Numbered from the stretch's first letter, positions 47,798 through 60,178 are shown. The stretch: 64,000 bases of DNA from Cryptomeria japonica (GCF_030272615.1 NC_081414.1:51183136-51247135), one strand, 5' to 3'. A program made the numbers and translations. The notes: generated from the letters alone by a model not told the origin.

Positions 47798-49489
47798 GAG
47801 AACCAGTTACTCCGGTAGTATCAGAAAATTCAGCAATAACTGAAGAACCAGAAAGAGGAACAGAGAGTCAAAAGATTCCTAGGTATGTGAGATTGAATCA
47901 TTCAGAAGATCGGATCATTGGGGATAAGAATAATGGTGTGATGACAAGAAGAAGACTGGAAACTAATGAGGTATGTTTAATTTCTCAATTTGAACTGGTA
48001 TTAGTAATTGAGGCATGTAAAGATGAATATTGGTTGAAAGCTATGGACGAAGAATTAGATCAGATTGAGAAGAATAACACATGGACTTTGGTTCCCCAAC
48101 CTAAAAATAAGAATGTTATTGGAACTAAATGGGTTTTTAGGAATAAATTGAATGAGGATGGTCAAGTTGTAAGGAATAAGGCTAGATTGGTTTGTAAAGG
48201 ATATTGTCATAAAGAAGGAATTGATTATGGTGAGACTTTTGCACCTGTAGCTAGGATTGAAGTTGTAAGATTATTTCTTGCCAATGCTGCCCATAAAAAC
48301 TACAAGGTTTATCAAATGGATGTTAAGTGTGCATTTTTGAATGGGGATCTTGATGAGGAAGTTTATATTGAGAAACTTGATGGTTTTCCACTATCAGATG
48401 ATACAAACATGGTTTGCAAGTTAAGGAAAGCTTTAAATGGATTGAAACAAGCACCTAGAGCTTGGTATGCAAGGTTGGATAAATATCTTTTGAAGCTTGC
48501 TTTTACCAAGGGTAATGTTGACAGTAATTTATATTATAAGATTGCTATTGATGATATACTGATTATTGAATTATTTGTTGATTACATTATTTTTGGAGGT
48601 GAAGATAAGTTGTGCATGGAATTTTCTAAAAATATGGAGAAAGAATTTTAAATGTCTATGATTAGGGAAATGAAATTTTTCTTAGGTTTGCAGATAACTC
48701 AGACTGACAAAGGTATTTTCAACTGTCAAACTAAGTATGCTAGGGAATTGTTGAAGAAATTTGGTATGGGAGATTCTAAACCGGTAAGTACTCCTATGAT
48801 TACAAATGAGAAATTGACAAAAAAAGATCTTTTTGCATCAGTAAATCCTACAAGATACAAATATATGATTGGAGGTCTGCTTTATTTGACTTATACTAGG
48901 CCTAACATAATGAATGTTGTTCGTATTACATCTAGATTTCAGAGTGATCCTAGAGAATAACATGATAGTGTGGTGAAAATGATTTTTAGATGCTTGCAAG
49001 GTACATCAGAATATGGTTTGTGGTACCCTAAGGATGATGACTTTAATTTATGTGCATATACAAATGATGATTGGATTGGAGATGTTGATGACCGAAAAAG
49101 TACTTCCGGTGGAGCTTTCTTTCTTGGAAAGAAGTTGGTTTTATGGATCAACAAGAAACAATCATGTACTTCTTTATCTACTATTGAAGCTGAGTATGTT
49201 GTTGTTGCTTCTAACTGTAAACAAGTTTTATGGATGAAACAAATGTTGAAGGATATCAAGGTGCAATGCACTGGACCGGTAGTTATTCACTGTGATAACT
49301 CTGTTGTTATTGATATATCAAAGAATTTGGTATTTCACTCTAAGACAAAGCACATATCTATCAAGTATAACTTCTTTAAGGAGAAGGTGGAAGAAAATAA
49401 AGTTAGACTGGTTTATGTGAACACTAAAGAGTAGATTGCAGATATTTTCACTAAACCTTGGCCTAAAGAACCATTTGAGTACCTGAGAG
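47798..49489 (+). pseudogene. Copia-2 reverse transcriptase and RNase H
   Basis: Resumes copia-2 pol after gypsy-2 in the same frame. Typical copia [62 protein letters not shown] and [12 protein letters not shown]. The active-site loop near 48574-48585 reads FVDY where active copia RTs have two Asp, so it is inactive. RNase H follows: DWIGDVDDRKSTSGG (49075-49110), STIEAEYVV (49180-49205), HCDNSVVI and HSKTKHI. Stops at 48649, 48958 and 49432 stay in frame. The C-terminus is cut after EYLRD (49489); see 49490-51626. Confidence 0.92.
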
Positions 49490-51626
49490 ACAGTGATAGG
49501 GAGATTGCTAGGAAAGTACTCAAAAAGGCCAATTTTCTCAATAAGTTCAATTTGTTACCCAAAAACTTGTTTGAGTTTGTTTTATGTGTTTACAAAATAA
49601 TTCTTGTGGTTATAGTGCTAAGCACTTCATGTATCACTTTCCTAGCAAACCCCCCCTTTTGGTGTTGTCTCACACCCATGCTCAAATCTACTCAAATTAA
49701 TCACTCCACCCATCTACACACCCTCAATCTCTGCTCTTTGGAATTCAACCCTCTATTTTAGAGTTCTTTAGGAGTCTTTTTCATGGACAAGTAGGGGCAG
49801 CAAGGTTTTATTCAAGTTTTGATGCTCACAATTTAGTATAAGGCCCATAGCCTTGGCTTTCTCAACCCACCAACCAAGGGTCAAACCTCAAAAAGGGGCT
49901 CCACACTGTCCAAGGTTCAATTTTACACTTTATTCACTATCTTAGGATGATCACATAATATTTCATGAGTTCCCAAGTCCTTCTTGCAATCGGGTTCCAA
50001 AAAGTGTGTGTTATGCAGTCAAAGGGCTAGTAGCCCGTGGAGGCCTAATTGGCCAAATTTTGCTCATACTGCCCAATGATGGGCTTCTTGACCATGGGAG
50101 TTGATTTGGTTAGTGTGGTTTAGGTCTAAGAAAAGAGATTTTTTTGGTTTTGGACTCCCACAAACTTGTTTAATGATTGTCCACTAATTTAGGCTTAAAC
50201 ATAGGGTTTCATGAGGGTTTGGGTGCTTCCACCATAGACTCTCTCCATCAAACTTGTTTCATCACCCCATAATACTTGGAAACCTCTTACATAGAAAAAT
50301 AGAGCTTCCCCTTCCTTTATTAGACAAGCATTATGCCAAACACTTGGCAAACCATTGAGAAAAAGAGTAAAAATGTCACTGTCACAGTCAAAACTGTCCC
50401 TTTACCTGTCATATCTGCTGCTCCATTTTTGGGCCTGCATCACAAGGTGTTTGAACTGAAATTATACCTCAAGGAGGTCTGAAAAACACTAATCAACTTT
50501 CCTATTACATTTCCTTCTTCAATACAAGGCTTGGATGATGCCTTTGAAGCATTCCATGAGCATTTGACAAGTATAATTCACAAAAATAGTGAACTCACTG
50601 TTTTGTTTACAAAATGAGAATGATTAAATGGAATAAGCTATTCTAATACATCAAGATAATGCTTCACACCCTTGGTCACATTTCCATACCTCTGCCTCAT
50701 TCATTTGTTCACTCCAAATTACTTTTGGGTGCAAATCTTGAGTTTTAGTTCATGCTACTAGCCAAGCAACCAACACTTGCCTAGTATTCGCTCAAGTTCT
50801 TCTTCCAACCACACTTTTGGCATAAAATAGAGCATATGTACAGTATATACATGATTTCCAACTTGAATAAATCAATTATATGGGATCCCAGACCTGGATT
50901 AGTCAAGTGGTGACATTTTAGAGCTTCAAATCCTTGACAGGGCAGCAAGCATACAGTTTGAAAGTAATTTTGTACAATCCAATTTCCAAAAGAAACCAAT
51001 ACAAAAATAAATTGGAGAGAATTATACAACTATTATTCACACTTCCCAAAGGTACAGTACAGACTATGGAGCTATAGTATGGACTGTTTCATAATGGAAA
51101 GAAAAACTAGCCATAAAAGCCAAATTTCATGATTTTATTAAAAAGCTCTTGCTTATACCATCACCAAACCTATTTAAGGAAAAGGGAGGTCTTTTTATAG
51201 TCCATCAAATTAGTTATCAAGCCTATATGGATAGGAGGCTTTCACAACTACCTTTTGCAAGAAAAAACCCAAAAATGACAACTTTGACAACTTTTCAAGC
51301 CAAATGACAACTTTTCTTGCTCAATGAGGCATTTTTGACAACCTAACCTTGTCAACTTGACTAAAAAACTTAGATATGCCTAAAAAAACTTATCAAACAT
51401 GTTTCAATGCTTTGGAAAGCATTAGAAGACCTTTTTGGCAATTTTGCACATTTTTGCCAAAAATTGTCAACTCAAAGCCTGAATGGCAAAACTTGATCTC
51501 TTGAGCCCAAAATGAGATCAAAATAACTAAACATGACACATAAAAACCTAAAAAAACATAATCAACCTAACACAAGACATTACAAACATGAAAGCATTAA
51601 ATACTCAAAAATGGGATTTTTACTCA
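49490..51626. other. Unclassified ~2.1-kb insert at the end of copia-2 pol
   Basis: Copia pol reads EPFEYLRD up to about 49489. The expected end, LGAPAPDRLRVSTPPQEN followed by a stop, appears only at 51627-51682, so foreign DNA separates them. The insert has no long coding frame. TACTCAAAAA followed by a similar 20 bases occurs near both ends (49518 and 51601), but I cannot establish terminal repeats or a target duplication, so the class is open. Confidence 0.55.
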
Positions 51627-52087
51627 ACTAGGTGCTCCTGCACCAGACAGATTAAGGGTTTCTACCCCTCCACAAGAGAACTGATTGATGCTTTTTGGCA
51701 TCAGTCTGGTATGCATTATCAGAGATATTTTTCATTATGGCACTAATGTGGGGATGATACTGCTCAAGGGGAGTAGTTAGCTTTGTGATTTAGTGGTTTA
51801 TGTTTTTACTTTGATATTTTTGTTAGATTTCTAGCATTGATGTCAAAGGGGGAGAGATATTGATGTGAAAACGAAAAACTTGAGGAGTTGTATACATTAG
51901 GTAGAGATATATGTATAATTCAGAGCTTTATGCAGATATCATTCACAGGGGGAGTTTGGTATTTGTTTCATAACTTCATTGATATATCTTTGAGTGGGAG
52001 ATTGTTGGTTGTCTTCCATTGGGGGAGACTTGTTTGGCATTTCTTGGTACTTAGATGTTTTTCACATCTAGTGTTGCCATCAATGCC
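51627..52087 (+). other. Copia-2 pol C-terminus and 3' untranslated region
   Basis: The last 18 residues of pol (to about 51682) are followed by non-coding DNA. A second purine tract, TCAAAGGGGGAGAGAT, lies at 51843-51858, and GGGGGAG words recur at 51949 and 52021, resembling the true tract at 52088. Confidence 0.6.
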
Positions 52088-52099
52088 AAAGGGGGAGAT
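52088..52099 (+). other. Polypurine tract of copia-2
   Basis: AAAGGGGGAGAT directly before TGTTGGCC. Confidence 0.88.
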
Positions 52100-53361
52100 T
52101 GTTGGCCATTTGGAGGAATTGATTATGTGTTGCATTGATGTTTTGTCATTGATGTCAACACTAGTTGTTTGGATGCTTTACTGGCACCCTTCTAGTCCCG
52201 GTAGGTTGAGTGGTTTCTGGTTGGTTTGAATCTGGCATGATCCAGTATGCTCCAGTATGATTTGGTTATGGAATTGTCTTATTCATGATACTCATGTTCA
52301 TATTCAGTCAGTTGGTTTTGGTCTGGTGATCGGATGCTATCTTGTTTGCTTGGAAGCTTAGCTTGTGATTCTGGAGAGGGTTTCACCGATAGAGCTTTTG
52401 ATGAAGATCTTTGATGATATGCATAAGTGGTGTTGGTGCAGCTTCTAGTGGAGATTTAAGATGTTGATGGTGATCATGTTTGAGACTTGCTAGATGGAGA
52501 TCATTGCTTTAGCGTATGGACCTATATTGGGTCTCGGTTGATCTAGGTTATGGACCAGCTTAATGCAACATGTGGATTGGACCTCTCAATGTGTTTATGG
52601 GATGTCTTATATTTGGATATTGTTTGTTTGGTCTTAGGCCGACAGGTTTTGTAATTATGTAATTGGTTTATTGTCCGGTAGTCGACCTGATTGTTTATGG
52701 TTGAGGGTTTGTATATATATGATGTAAGATCTCATTGTAGATTGGTAGAGGATATGGGAATTAGGATATAGGAATGGGATATGGATGTGTAATGTGTGAA
52801 TAATGCAATATCATTCAGGCAGAGGATTTGGTCAATCATCGGAGATCGAATTGGGTTTATGTAAGAGGATTTATTCCTCCAGTGTTGAGCTTAATCGAAA
52901 CTGTACTCAGGCATAGGAGATGTTATCTTTACAGTTCATTCCTTCTTTCTAATTGTAGTCTAGATTTCTATGTAGTCAGTGAAATTCCTTTTGAGATGAG
53001 CAGTGAGCTCTAGGTTATTGGCCTTCCTGGAAGTGTAGGCCCCTCAATTGTAATTCACATACTTACTACAAAAGTATTATCTGACTGTGGGTAGGCTTCC
53101 CACCATGGTTTTTCCCTTTACCGGGTTTTCCATTTTCCACGTATAAATCTTGGTGTCATGTGGATGGTATTTATTCTCTGATTATTGTTTATGCTTAATT
53201 GGTTTAATTGTTATTCTGGTATTTGGTTTAAGCATTCTGGTATTAATGTTTTGGGTTTTGGTATTAAAGTTTTAATTGCTAAATGTTCTGGTAATTTGTG
53301 ACAACTGATTCACCCCCCCCCCCCCCTTGAGTTGTCTTCCGGTTATTTGAATTGTCTAGCA
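52100..53361 (+). repeat. 3' LTR of copia-2
   Basis: Direct repeat of 34387-35633, ending GTCTAGCA. The C tract here is about 17 bases (53311-53326) against 7 in the 5' LTR. TCTTA follows at 53362-53366. Confidence 0.92.
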
Positions 53362-54402
53362 TCTTATGGCCTACTGAATGGAAAAATAGATGACTCTCAT
53401 TTGCCATCTTATTTTTGTCTTATTTACTTGAGTATGGTTTCAATAAATGTATGTTTATCTTTGTAACATAAATGATTTGAATTTTTTGTATGCCAAAGTT
53501 TAGTAAATGGACTTGTACAAATATTAACAATTATAAAATCATTTCACATAAGGGAATACATTTTATTTTTTTTGTCAAGGATTCACTTCTATCTCAGTAT
53601 TTTAATTACTTTACTCATTAATCACCATATGCAATTAATGATTATGGGGTGGATATTGCATGCAACATTATACTATGCAAATACTTAGAAAGGGGAGTAA
53701 ATTCTTTTCTAAAGTATTTGGATAAAGGGTCCACACCTAATGTCATGGTTGTCACTTGAGTATTGATGTTGTTGTTTATCTTAATGTATCCTTTGTTTGG
53801 TTCAAACTTTACAAAAATATTATTGAGCACTCTCATTCTTATTAACTAGAGCCATTAAAGGAGATGATTCAAATTGACTCACTTGAAGTTGATAATTATG
53901 AAGCACTGCACACAATTGCATAAAGGAAGTAAACTCAGAAAGCAAAAGCTTATCCCTAATGTCTTTTTTTAAATTAGCAATAAAAATTCTTTCAACATCT
54001 TGATCAGGCATAGGATAAGCAATTTGAGAATATGAATGTTTATATCTACCAATAAAATCAGTCATTTTCTCTTTAACTCCTTACTTACAATGAATCAAAT
54101 CAATCAAAGTAATTTTAGGACCGATATTATTATGAAATTGTTGAATGAAAGAATTAGCTAATTATTGAAATGATGTAATAGAATAAGGAGACAAAGAAAA
54201 ATACCATTGCAAAGCTTTATCCCTAAAGGTTTGGGTAAACAATTTAGCCATGTCTTTGGTCATGAGAAAAATCACTACACAAAGTTTCAAATGTTTTCAC
54301 ATGAGTCAAGGGGTCACCTTTTCCATTGTACAATTCCAATTAAGGGGCTTCCATATGCTTAGGAAGGATAGAGCCGACAATGTCATCAGGTAATGGGCTT
54401 GT

Positions 54403-55180
54403 TGTAGGCACCTAAAATTGCCCTAGCCTAATTAAATAAATATTTTATTTATTTAATTATTCCATCCTAAGCCTTCTATTAATTAAATAGATTTTTTATT
54501 TATTTAATTAATTCACTAAGACTTTTCTAGTCTTTCCTTATTTAAATAAATATTTTTATTTATTTAAATTATCCTTTCCCTAAATTAAATAAATATTTTA
54601 TTTATTTAATTGGTCCCACTTCCTCTATTAATTAAATGAATTTTTATTTATTTGATTAATTCATTAACATTTTCCCTCCATGACACTTGTCATTTATCTC
54701 TTGATTTTATTCTAACCACCTTTCTAATATTTTATCATTTTCCCTACCTATCGTTTAATCCTAGCCGACCATTTATCCTTTCACCTCTTAATCCTATCCA
54801 TCCATTTCCTAAGGAGTCTTCTATATAAGAGGATTCTTTCATCCTTATCATCCCTAATCCAATAGCCTGACTAATCAACTATCAATCAATCTTCATGTGA
54901 TCAAGAGACTTCACAACCATAATCTATTCTTTGTTGAGCTCTTGTGCACAATACAAAATCTAAGAGAAAACATATCAAGCACGACCAATGGAGATAGGAA
55001 ACAATGGAGATCAAACCCTACCAAGCATGTGAATGGTATAATCTTTCTATTTTGTTGTGATTTGCATGTTTTAGGTTCTTCATTGGTGTATGGTGGATTT
55101 TTAATTATAGAACTAAGGTTTATGTGGTTGGATATTTGTTGGTTTTACAATAGTTTAATCTTTCAAATTCACCGTATACA
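54403..55180 (+). mobile_element. Probable solo LTR in the gypsy-3 gag
   Basis: Begins TGTAGGCACC and ends CCGTATACA, interrupting gag homology. Flanks CTTGT (54398-54402) and CTTGC (55181-55185) match at four of five bases. Inside are repeated AATTAAATAAAT blocks (54430-54660), as in the gypsy LTRs here, and a TATA box. No primer site follows. Confidence 0.7.
54821..54832 (+). promoter_or_regulatory. TATA box of the solo LTR
   Basis: CTATATAAGAGG, about two-thirds along the LTR, as expected for an LTR promoter. Confidence 0.5.
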
Positions 55181-56500
55181 CTTGCTATATCAAATGTGAG
55201 CACATTAAAATTTGGATTTGGTAATGGAAGCCAATTGTTGTTGTAGGGATGTAATAGTTTGGGCTAAGTTATTGATAGTTGCTTCAGTGGATGGATTGAA
55301 ATTGGACATATTGGATTATGATGGAGGAGTAACATTGTTGTATGTAGGTGGAGGTTGAGAGTAAGGAGGTGGAACACTATGTTATGTGGGTATGGGAGAT
55401 GATTGGGACACAAATGTGAAGACTCATGGAAGGAGGTATGTAAGAGTATTTATTAACGGGATTGCCCCCGTGACTAACATGTGTAGGATTGAAATTTTGT
55501 GTGGAAGTAGTCATGATTGAAGATGTAAATGTAGGCACACTAGGCAAGGATGTAGGCATAGGAATGGAATGATTGACTTTACTAGTGGGTTTAGAGTAAC
55601 AAAGGACTTTGTTATAACTTTTGATGGGCATGATATTAGTGTCAACAATATGAGCAAGGTCACGCAACAAATCAACACCAATTTTATCACTTGGCACCAT
55701 TCTTTTTAATCCTTCAATCAATGGGATTGCCTCACTTTTTCGGGTATTGTTGAGTCATCCATTGTTGAAGATTTTCAAATTAATTGTCAATCTTCTCCAA
55801 TTGGTGAATGGTAACCCTAGTTAGTGATTCATCCTCATCGTGAGAATTATGAAGAGAATGAGAATAAATGACATCATTTTTTGGGTTGAAAGAAGCACCA
55901 ATATGCTCATGAAATAAGTACTTATCCAAATTAGGCTCTGTATCCTTAGTAATTAATCCTTGGGAAGCCTTAATTCTACAATTTCTTCTCACGGGAATAT
56001 TGTAGGTAGGACAAATGGTAACAAAACTCATGCACAAAGGAGGGAAATTTGAATGCACGAATTGAAAAAAGTGATTAAACATTGCAAAATTTTGTAAAAG
56101 TGATTGATTGACCAATTAATTAAGCAATTTGATTTATGAATTTGAAAGAAAAATGCCTCTAAATCATACCATAACATGTCATAAAGATCAGATCTGAAAA
56201 TAGATTTGAAAAATTACTCACCCCACAAGTGAATTTTAGAATTATAAATTAGGGTGTTTGTGAATTTAACCTTTAAATTTATGTAATTAAAATGAAAATC
56301 AGATCTATGAGTGAAAATTTAAATTTTAAAATGCATAAACAATCAGATCTGAGGCAATGAATCCAATATAAGCAACCCACAAGTTCAAATTTACAATTAT
56401 AAATTAGGGTTATGTGATATTAACCTCTAAATTTATGTAATTCAATTGAAAATGAAACTTGTAAGTGTAAATTTGAATTTGAAAATGAATGCATTGCAAG

Positions 56501-56518
56501 AAGTCGGGTTCACCAAAA
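56501..56518 (-). other. Candidate primer-binding site of gypsy-3
   Basis: Minus strand TTTTGGTGAACCCGACTT shares TTTGGTGAACCC with the gypsy-1 site. The neighbouring sequence does not show a clean LTR end (CA). Confidence 0.5.
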
Positions 56519-58359
56519 TTTAATGGTCAAAAATTAGGGTTAGGGTTAAATTAAGATAATAAAACCACTAAATGACCTAATTAACCATTACATTAAGGAG
56601 GAGAGGGATCTAATAGATCTAGCCATTGTTATATGGAGCCTAAGTAGGCTCGGAGATTAAATTTTCCCTACTTTATCGACGCAATTTCTCCCTGAATTAT
56701 TCAACGGGGTTTGGGGGCAGCACCTCCAAGACAAGGTCAAGGGGTAGCGCCCCAAAAAACTCAAACAAATTTTATTATTTTATAAAGGAATCGGGAGTTA
56801 TTTTTCTATTGGCTAACATATTCTAACCCTATTTTTGTAACTTAAATAAGTCTTGATAAAATGGCTAAGGGTTACAGTTTTTTGTAGAGAATTTTGTAGC
56901 ATTTTTATAGCGATATTGAGTTGCAAGGGATTGTTGGTTATAATCAGTCTAATTTGTTGGATAATAATATTGGACTCTCTGTTTGGTGGATGTAGCCCGA
57001 GTTTGGGTGAACCATGTTTAATTTGTCTCCTCACTGTTGTTACTTATATATTTTTCATTCCTTTATTTAATCTTTATCTGTATATAACTGATGTTTTCTG
57101 CATGCAATTCGTAACACTGGCCTCAGTAGAGCCATAGTTGAGTTAAATTTGTGATGTAATAATGAACCAACCATTGAGGACTCAGTAGAGCCATGGTTGA
57201 GTTGTCCAAATTTTGGTTTATTGTGCTCAGGATGTTGTTAGCCTGAGAAGTGAGATGCTTAGGTAGTTCACAGGCAAAATACCCCAGATGAATGTATTCA
57301 TGTATTAGGAGTCAATTGAGTTGTGTTTAGGTCTTCTAGGGTGTGTGAGGACCTTCAAGAGTCTTAGAATGCATTAGAATGCAAAAATTGCATCCTGGAG
57401 CAAAAAGTTGTCAAAAGTTGTTGAGCAACATTTTGCAATTTCTTGCAAAAGTTGCATTTTTTGGTTATAGGCACTAGGAAGTTGGTTGAACTAACTAAAA
57501 TAAGTGGATTTAAGCCAAATTTCACTTCATTGTACGGGTTGGAGGATTGGATATGCAAGAGCAAGTTTTTGGTTTCTGAAGCAACCTTGTTTCCACCAGT
57601 TGTTGACAATTTTTGTCTTGTTTTCCTTGTTTGTACGGTCCATTACAGACTAGATGGTGTAAAATCATTGCCATATTTGAATTTTCATTGTATTGTATTT
57701 CATTAAGGTTGATTTGTAGGTTTGATTGTTTTAGGTTGTAGAGATTTCTTCCATTCTTTGCTACTAGGAGCAAAACCCTTGCAAGTAGGGTTTAAGAGCA
57801 AGAAATGTCTCTAACCTAGACATTCTTTGATGGCACCTATTGAAATCACTAATAATGCTAGGTTAGGGTCTTTACATAGCTTAGTAATAGCATGTGTGGT
57901 TTTGCAGGGCCAGGAGGAGTAGAAATAATGAAGCCCTAGGCTCACCGCTGGGAGTAGGTGAGTTAGGACAGCAAGAAAAGTGTGATTTGTGAGCACATGG
58001 AGATTAGTGCAGGTCCAAGTGGCACATGAATGGAAATCCCTCTGAGTTCCCTTGAAGGTTCCCAAATTTTTTGGAGTAGGAGATTTGACTAGTGAAGAAT
58101 TTTTAGACCCATCTTGCCAAGTCACCGGCTAGGCCTAAAACCCTTCAAAATAGTGCAGCATTGGAAACCCCACTTAAACGGATAACCCAGATGCACTTTT
58201 CCAGTATTGTCTCTAAATTCCAAAAGGGTACTCAATACATGATTTATTACTAGGCTTGTTTGGGATTTTTGAAAATTAAACCCCTAAAACCGCCTAGAGA
58301 GGGCTAATGCAATTAGGCCTATTTAGGTGCTGGTAGAGACCTGGAAGGTTTAAGAAGCC
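56519..58359. other. Unassigned region between gypsy-3 and copia-3
   Basis: Possibly the decayed 5' LTR of gypsy-3 at its start (GGGTTTGGGGGCAGC... near 56705). A local direct repeat CTCAGTAGAGCCATxGTTGAGTT occurs at 57121 and 57180. Open frames 56853-57137, 57443-57706 and 57811-58125 show no domain I recognise. Confidence 0.4.
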
Positions 58360-59126
58360 TGTTGGCAAATGCACACTCCAATGAGACATTGTAGGTGATT
58401 GAAGGTATTTTCATTGATGTCAACCTTACAATCATGTGACACCAGCAGACTCTACACCGGCATACAGATCACCGACACCAAAAAGGAAGATTATCGGCAC
58501 CTTGGCCGACAGCAATTTTGTATAAATGTATTTTGTAATTAATTGTAACATCTTTTGTAAGCCAACTTGGAGGATTGTAATATGACTCATATATGTATGA
58601 GATCATTGTAGATCATTTAAAAAGCAATTGATGTAAGGAATATAGCAGACCTAATGTGTGAATTATTAGGTTAAGGGTTTATGTATATTGCAGAGCTTAA
58701 ACCGGTACTGAATCTGGCATAGCAGATGCTGATCTAAAGAAGTACAAGACATTGGATTAGTATAATCCATTTTTGTAAGTCAATGTGACTTCTTTTGTAA
58801 TTGAGCAGTGAGCTCTAGGCACTTGGCCTTCCTGCATGTGCAGGCCCCTATTGTAAATAGTAATATTCTCTTATTGGCCAGTAAGTGAATATTGTGGGTC
58901 ACAAATCCCACCGAGGTTTTTCCCACATCGAGTTTCCTCGTTAAAATATTGTGTTATGGTGTGATTTTCATGATGTGGTTGTTATTCTTATTTGTTGCAT
59001 TATTTATGGTTTACCTGTACACAATTTTAATATGCTTTTCATGTTATAAGTTAAGAAAACTCTTACACCGGTCAGATACTGATTCACCCCCCCCCCCCCC
59101 TCTCAGTATCTTTGGGAATCCTAAAA
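58360..59126 (+). repeat. 5' LTR of copia-3
   Basis: Starts TGTTGGCAAATG. It has a C tract (59087-59100) and ends CCTAAAA, where copia-2 has CTAACA. Shared with the copia-2 LTR: CATTGTAGATC, TAATGTGTGAAT, GAGCAGTGAGCTCTAGG, TTGGCCTTCCTGCATGTGCA. The second LTR is not in the window, so the limits rest on copia-2 comparison. Confidence 0.75.
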
Positions 59127-59128
59127 AT

Positions 59129-59142
59129 TGGTATCAGAGCAT
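59129..59142 (+). other. Primer-binding site of copia-3
   Basis: TGGTATCAGAGCAT, two bases after the inferred LTR end, as in copia-2. Confidence 0.85.
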
Positions 59143-59197
59143 GGTCCTCTATTTTCAAAAGCCTAACAGCTTGAGGAAGATCTTGACACCGATAGAG

Positions 59198-60178
59198 ATG
59201 GAAAATTTGAGAAAGCAATTGGAAACAGCTCTTTCCGACTATGATGCAGAAAAAGTAAAGAATATCAAACTTGAGGATGATCTGAAGGCTGCTCATGATA
59301 TTATTCGAGGACTTCAAGAAAATTTCACTATATCAAGGAATAAAAGAAGAGAACTTTATGAGAAGATGCAAAATGACGAAGATGAAAAGGAAACTCTTAA
59401 TGATCTGGTGAACCAACTGAGACAAGATAACTATACAATGAAGAATGAGATGCAAGATATGACTATGAGATTTTGTAAAGAAAATGAAGATAGAAAGAAG
59501 AATGAAGATGACTTGGCTAGAAGACTAAATGATGGTGGAAATGAAAACACAAGACTCAGTCATGAAAATGATATGTTGAGAATAGATTTGATGCACACAC
59601 AAAATGACAGAACTGAACTCATAAGACAAAAAGGAATCTTGGAGAATGAACTGACTGCTGCAAATCAACACAAGGAGAAATTCAAGAAAAGTTTAGAGGA
59701 ACTTGTTGACATGCTGAAGAATCAGAAACCTAATGGTGATACAAATGGCCTTGGCTTTGAAACTAGTGAAAGCTCTGGTACTGCAAACAATCATGATCAT
59801 AGCAAACCGGTAAGACAACCTAATGCTTAAAAATTCAATGGGAAATGCTTTAACTATAACAAGTATGGTCATAGAGAAAATCAGTGTAGATCTAGAAATT
59901 ATCAGAACACTAATACACCCACCGGTCAATGTTCTAAATGCAACAAAGTTGGTCATATTTCAGAAAATTGCAGAATGAATGTAAGATGTTATGTTTGTGG
60001 AAGATTTGGACACCTATCTAATCAATGCAGAACACATACTGGCATAGGATATGGGAAAGTTATTCAGAAAAACAATGTGACTTGTTATGCTTGTAACAAA
60101 ATTGGACACATTGCAAAATTTTGTGCAAGTAAGTCATCACCGACAAATAACAAAGGTCCTAGTTTGAAATGTAAATAA
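59198..60178 (+). pseudogene. Copia-3 coiled-coil protein with four zinc knuckles (Gag-like)
   Basis: Start ATG 59198 is the first in frame after the primer site; the open frame extends upstream only through LTR sequence. Residues 1-185 are highly charged and predicted coiled coil by heptad pattern (LRKQLETALSDYDAEK, ENELTAANQHKEKFKKSLEE). After one TAA (59828-59830) the same frame encodes four CCHC-type knuckles: CFNYNKYGHRENQC (second Cys changed to Tyr), CSKCNKVGHISENC, CYVCGRFGHLSNQC and CYACNKIGHIAKFC. It ends at 60176-60178. Zinc knuckles bind RNA, and the position matches Gag, but the usual copia gag entry (LxGxNYxxW) is missing. Role is inferred as RNA binding or packaging. Confidence 0.75.

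Larger units (their letters stand above)
34387..53361 (+). mobile_element. Ty1/copia element 'copia-2', interrupted by gypsy-2
   Basis: LTRs 34387-35633 and 52100-53361 (TGTTGGCCATTTGG ... CTAACA/CTAGCA) are flanked by a perfect TCTTA duplication (34382-34386, 53362-53366). The PBS TGGTATCAGAGC follows the 5' LTR and the purine tract AAAGGGGGAGAT precedes the 3' LTR. Gene order gag, protease, integrase, RT, RNase H is that of Ty1/copia. Almost all of the gag-pol fragments stay in one reading frame, broken by point stops, two frameshifts in gag, gypsy-2 (38201 to about 47797) and a second insert (about 49490-51626). Catalytic positions of protease, integrase and RT are changed. LTRs differ by about 6% over the first 200 bases by eye. 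Confidence 0.93.
53642..56115 (-). pseudogene. Gypsy-3 gag, split by a solo LTR
   Basis: Minus-strand pieces: 56115-55780 (cysteine-containing N-terminal part), 55721-55377 (proline/serine-rich) and, beyond the solo LTR at 54403-55180, 54340-53820. The last contains FIGRYKHSYSQIAYPMPDQDVERIFIANLKKDI, the retrotransposon gag pattern with its IxNLKxDIR end. A further piece lies at 53836-53642. Stops and frame changes separate them. Gag forms the virus-like particle. It continues, beyond copia-2, to the Cys/His and protease-like part at 33975-32278. Confidence 0.68.
31416..56520 (-). mobile_element. Gypsy-3 relic, split by copia-2
   Basis: Minus-strand gag fragments (56115-53642) and gag-end/protease fragments (33975-32278) lie on either side of copia-2 (34387-53361). 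They read in the same direction, as one element interrupted by it. A primer site with the core TTTGGTGAACCC (56501-56518, minus), as in gypsy-1, marks the 5' side, and a purine-tract-like sequence (31417-31433) the 3' side. No RT, RNase H or integrase remains in the window, so it is either a deletion derivative or badly decayed. Its LTRs were not resolved. Confidence 0.6.

Noticed and set aside
56531-56550. Telomere-like TTAGGGTTAGGGTT
   Set aside because: Only two to three units inside decayed repeat DNA; no array.
58892-59197. Upstream extension of the copia-3 first gene, with a hydrophobic membrane-like segment
   Set aside because: This part is LTR and primer-site sequence; the first ATG after the primer site is at 59198.
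59198-60178. Coiled-coil gene as a host cytoskeletal or kinesin-like gene
   Set aside because: Immediately follows an LTR and copia primer site and ends in Gag-type zinc knuckles.
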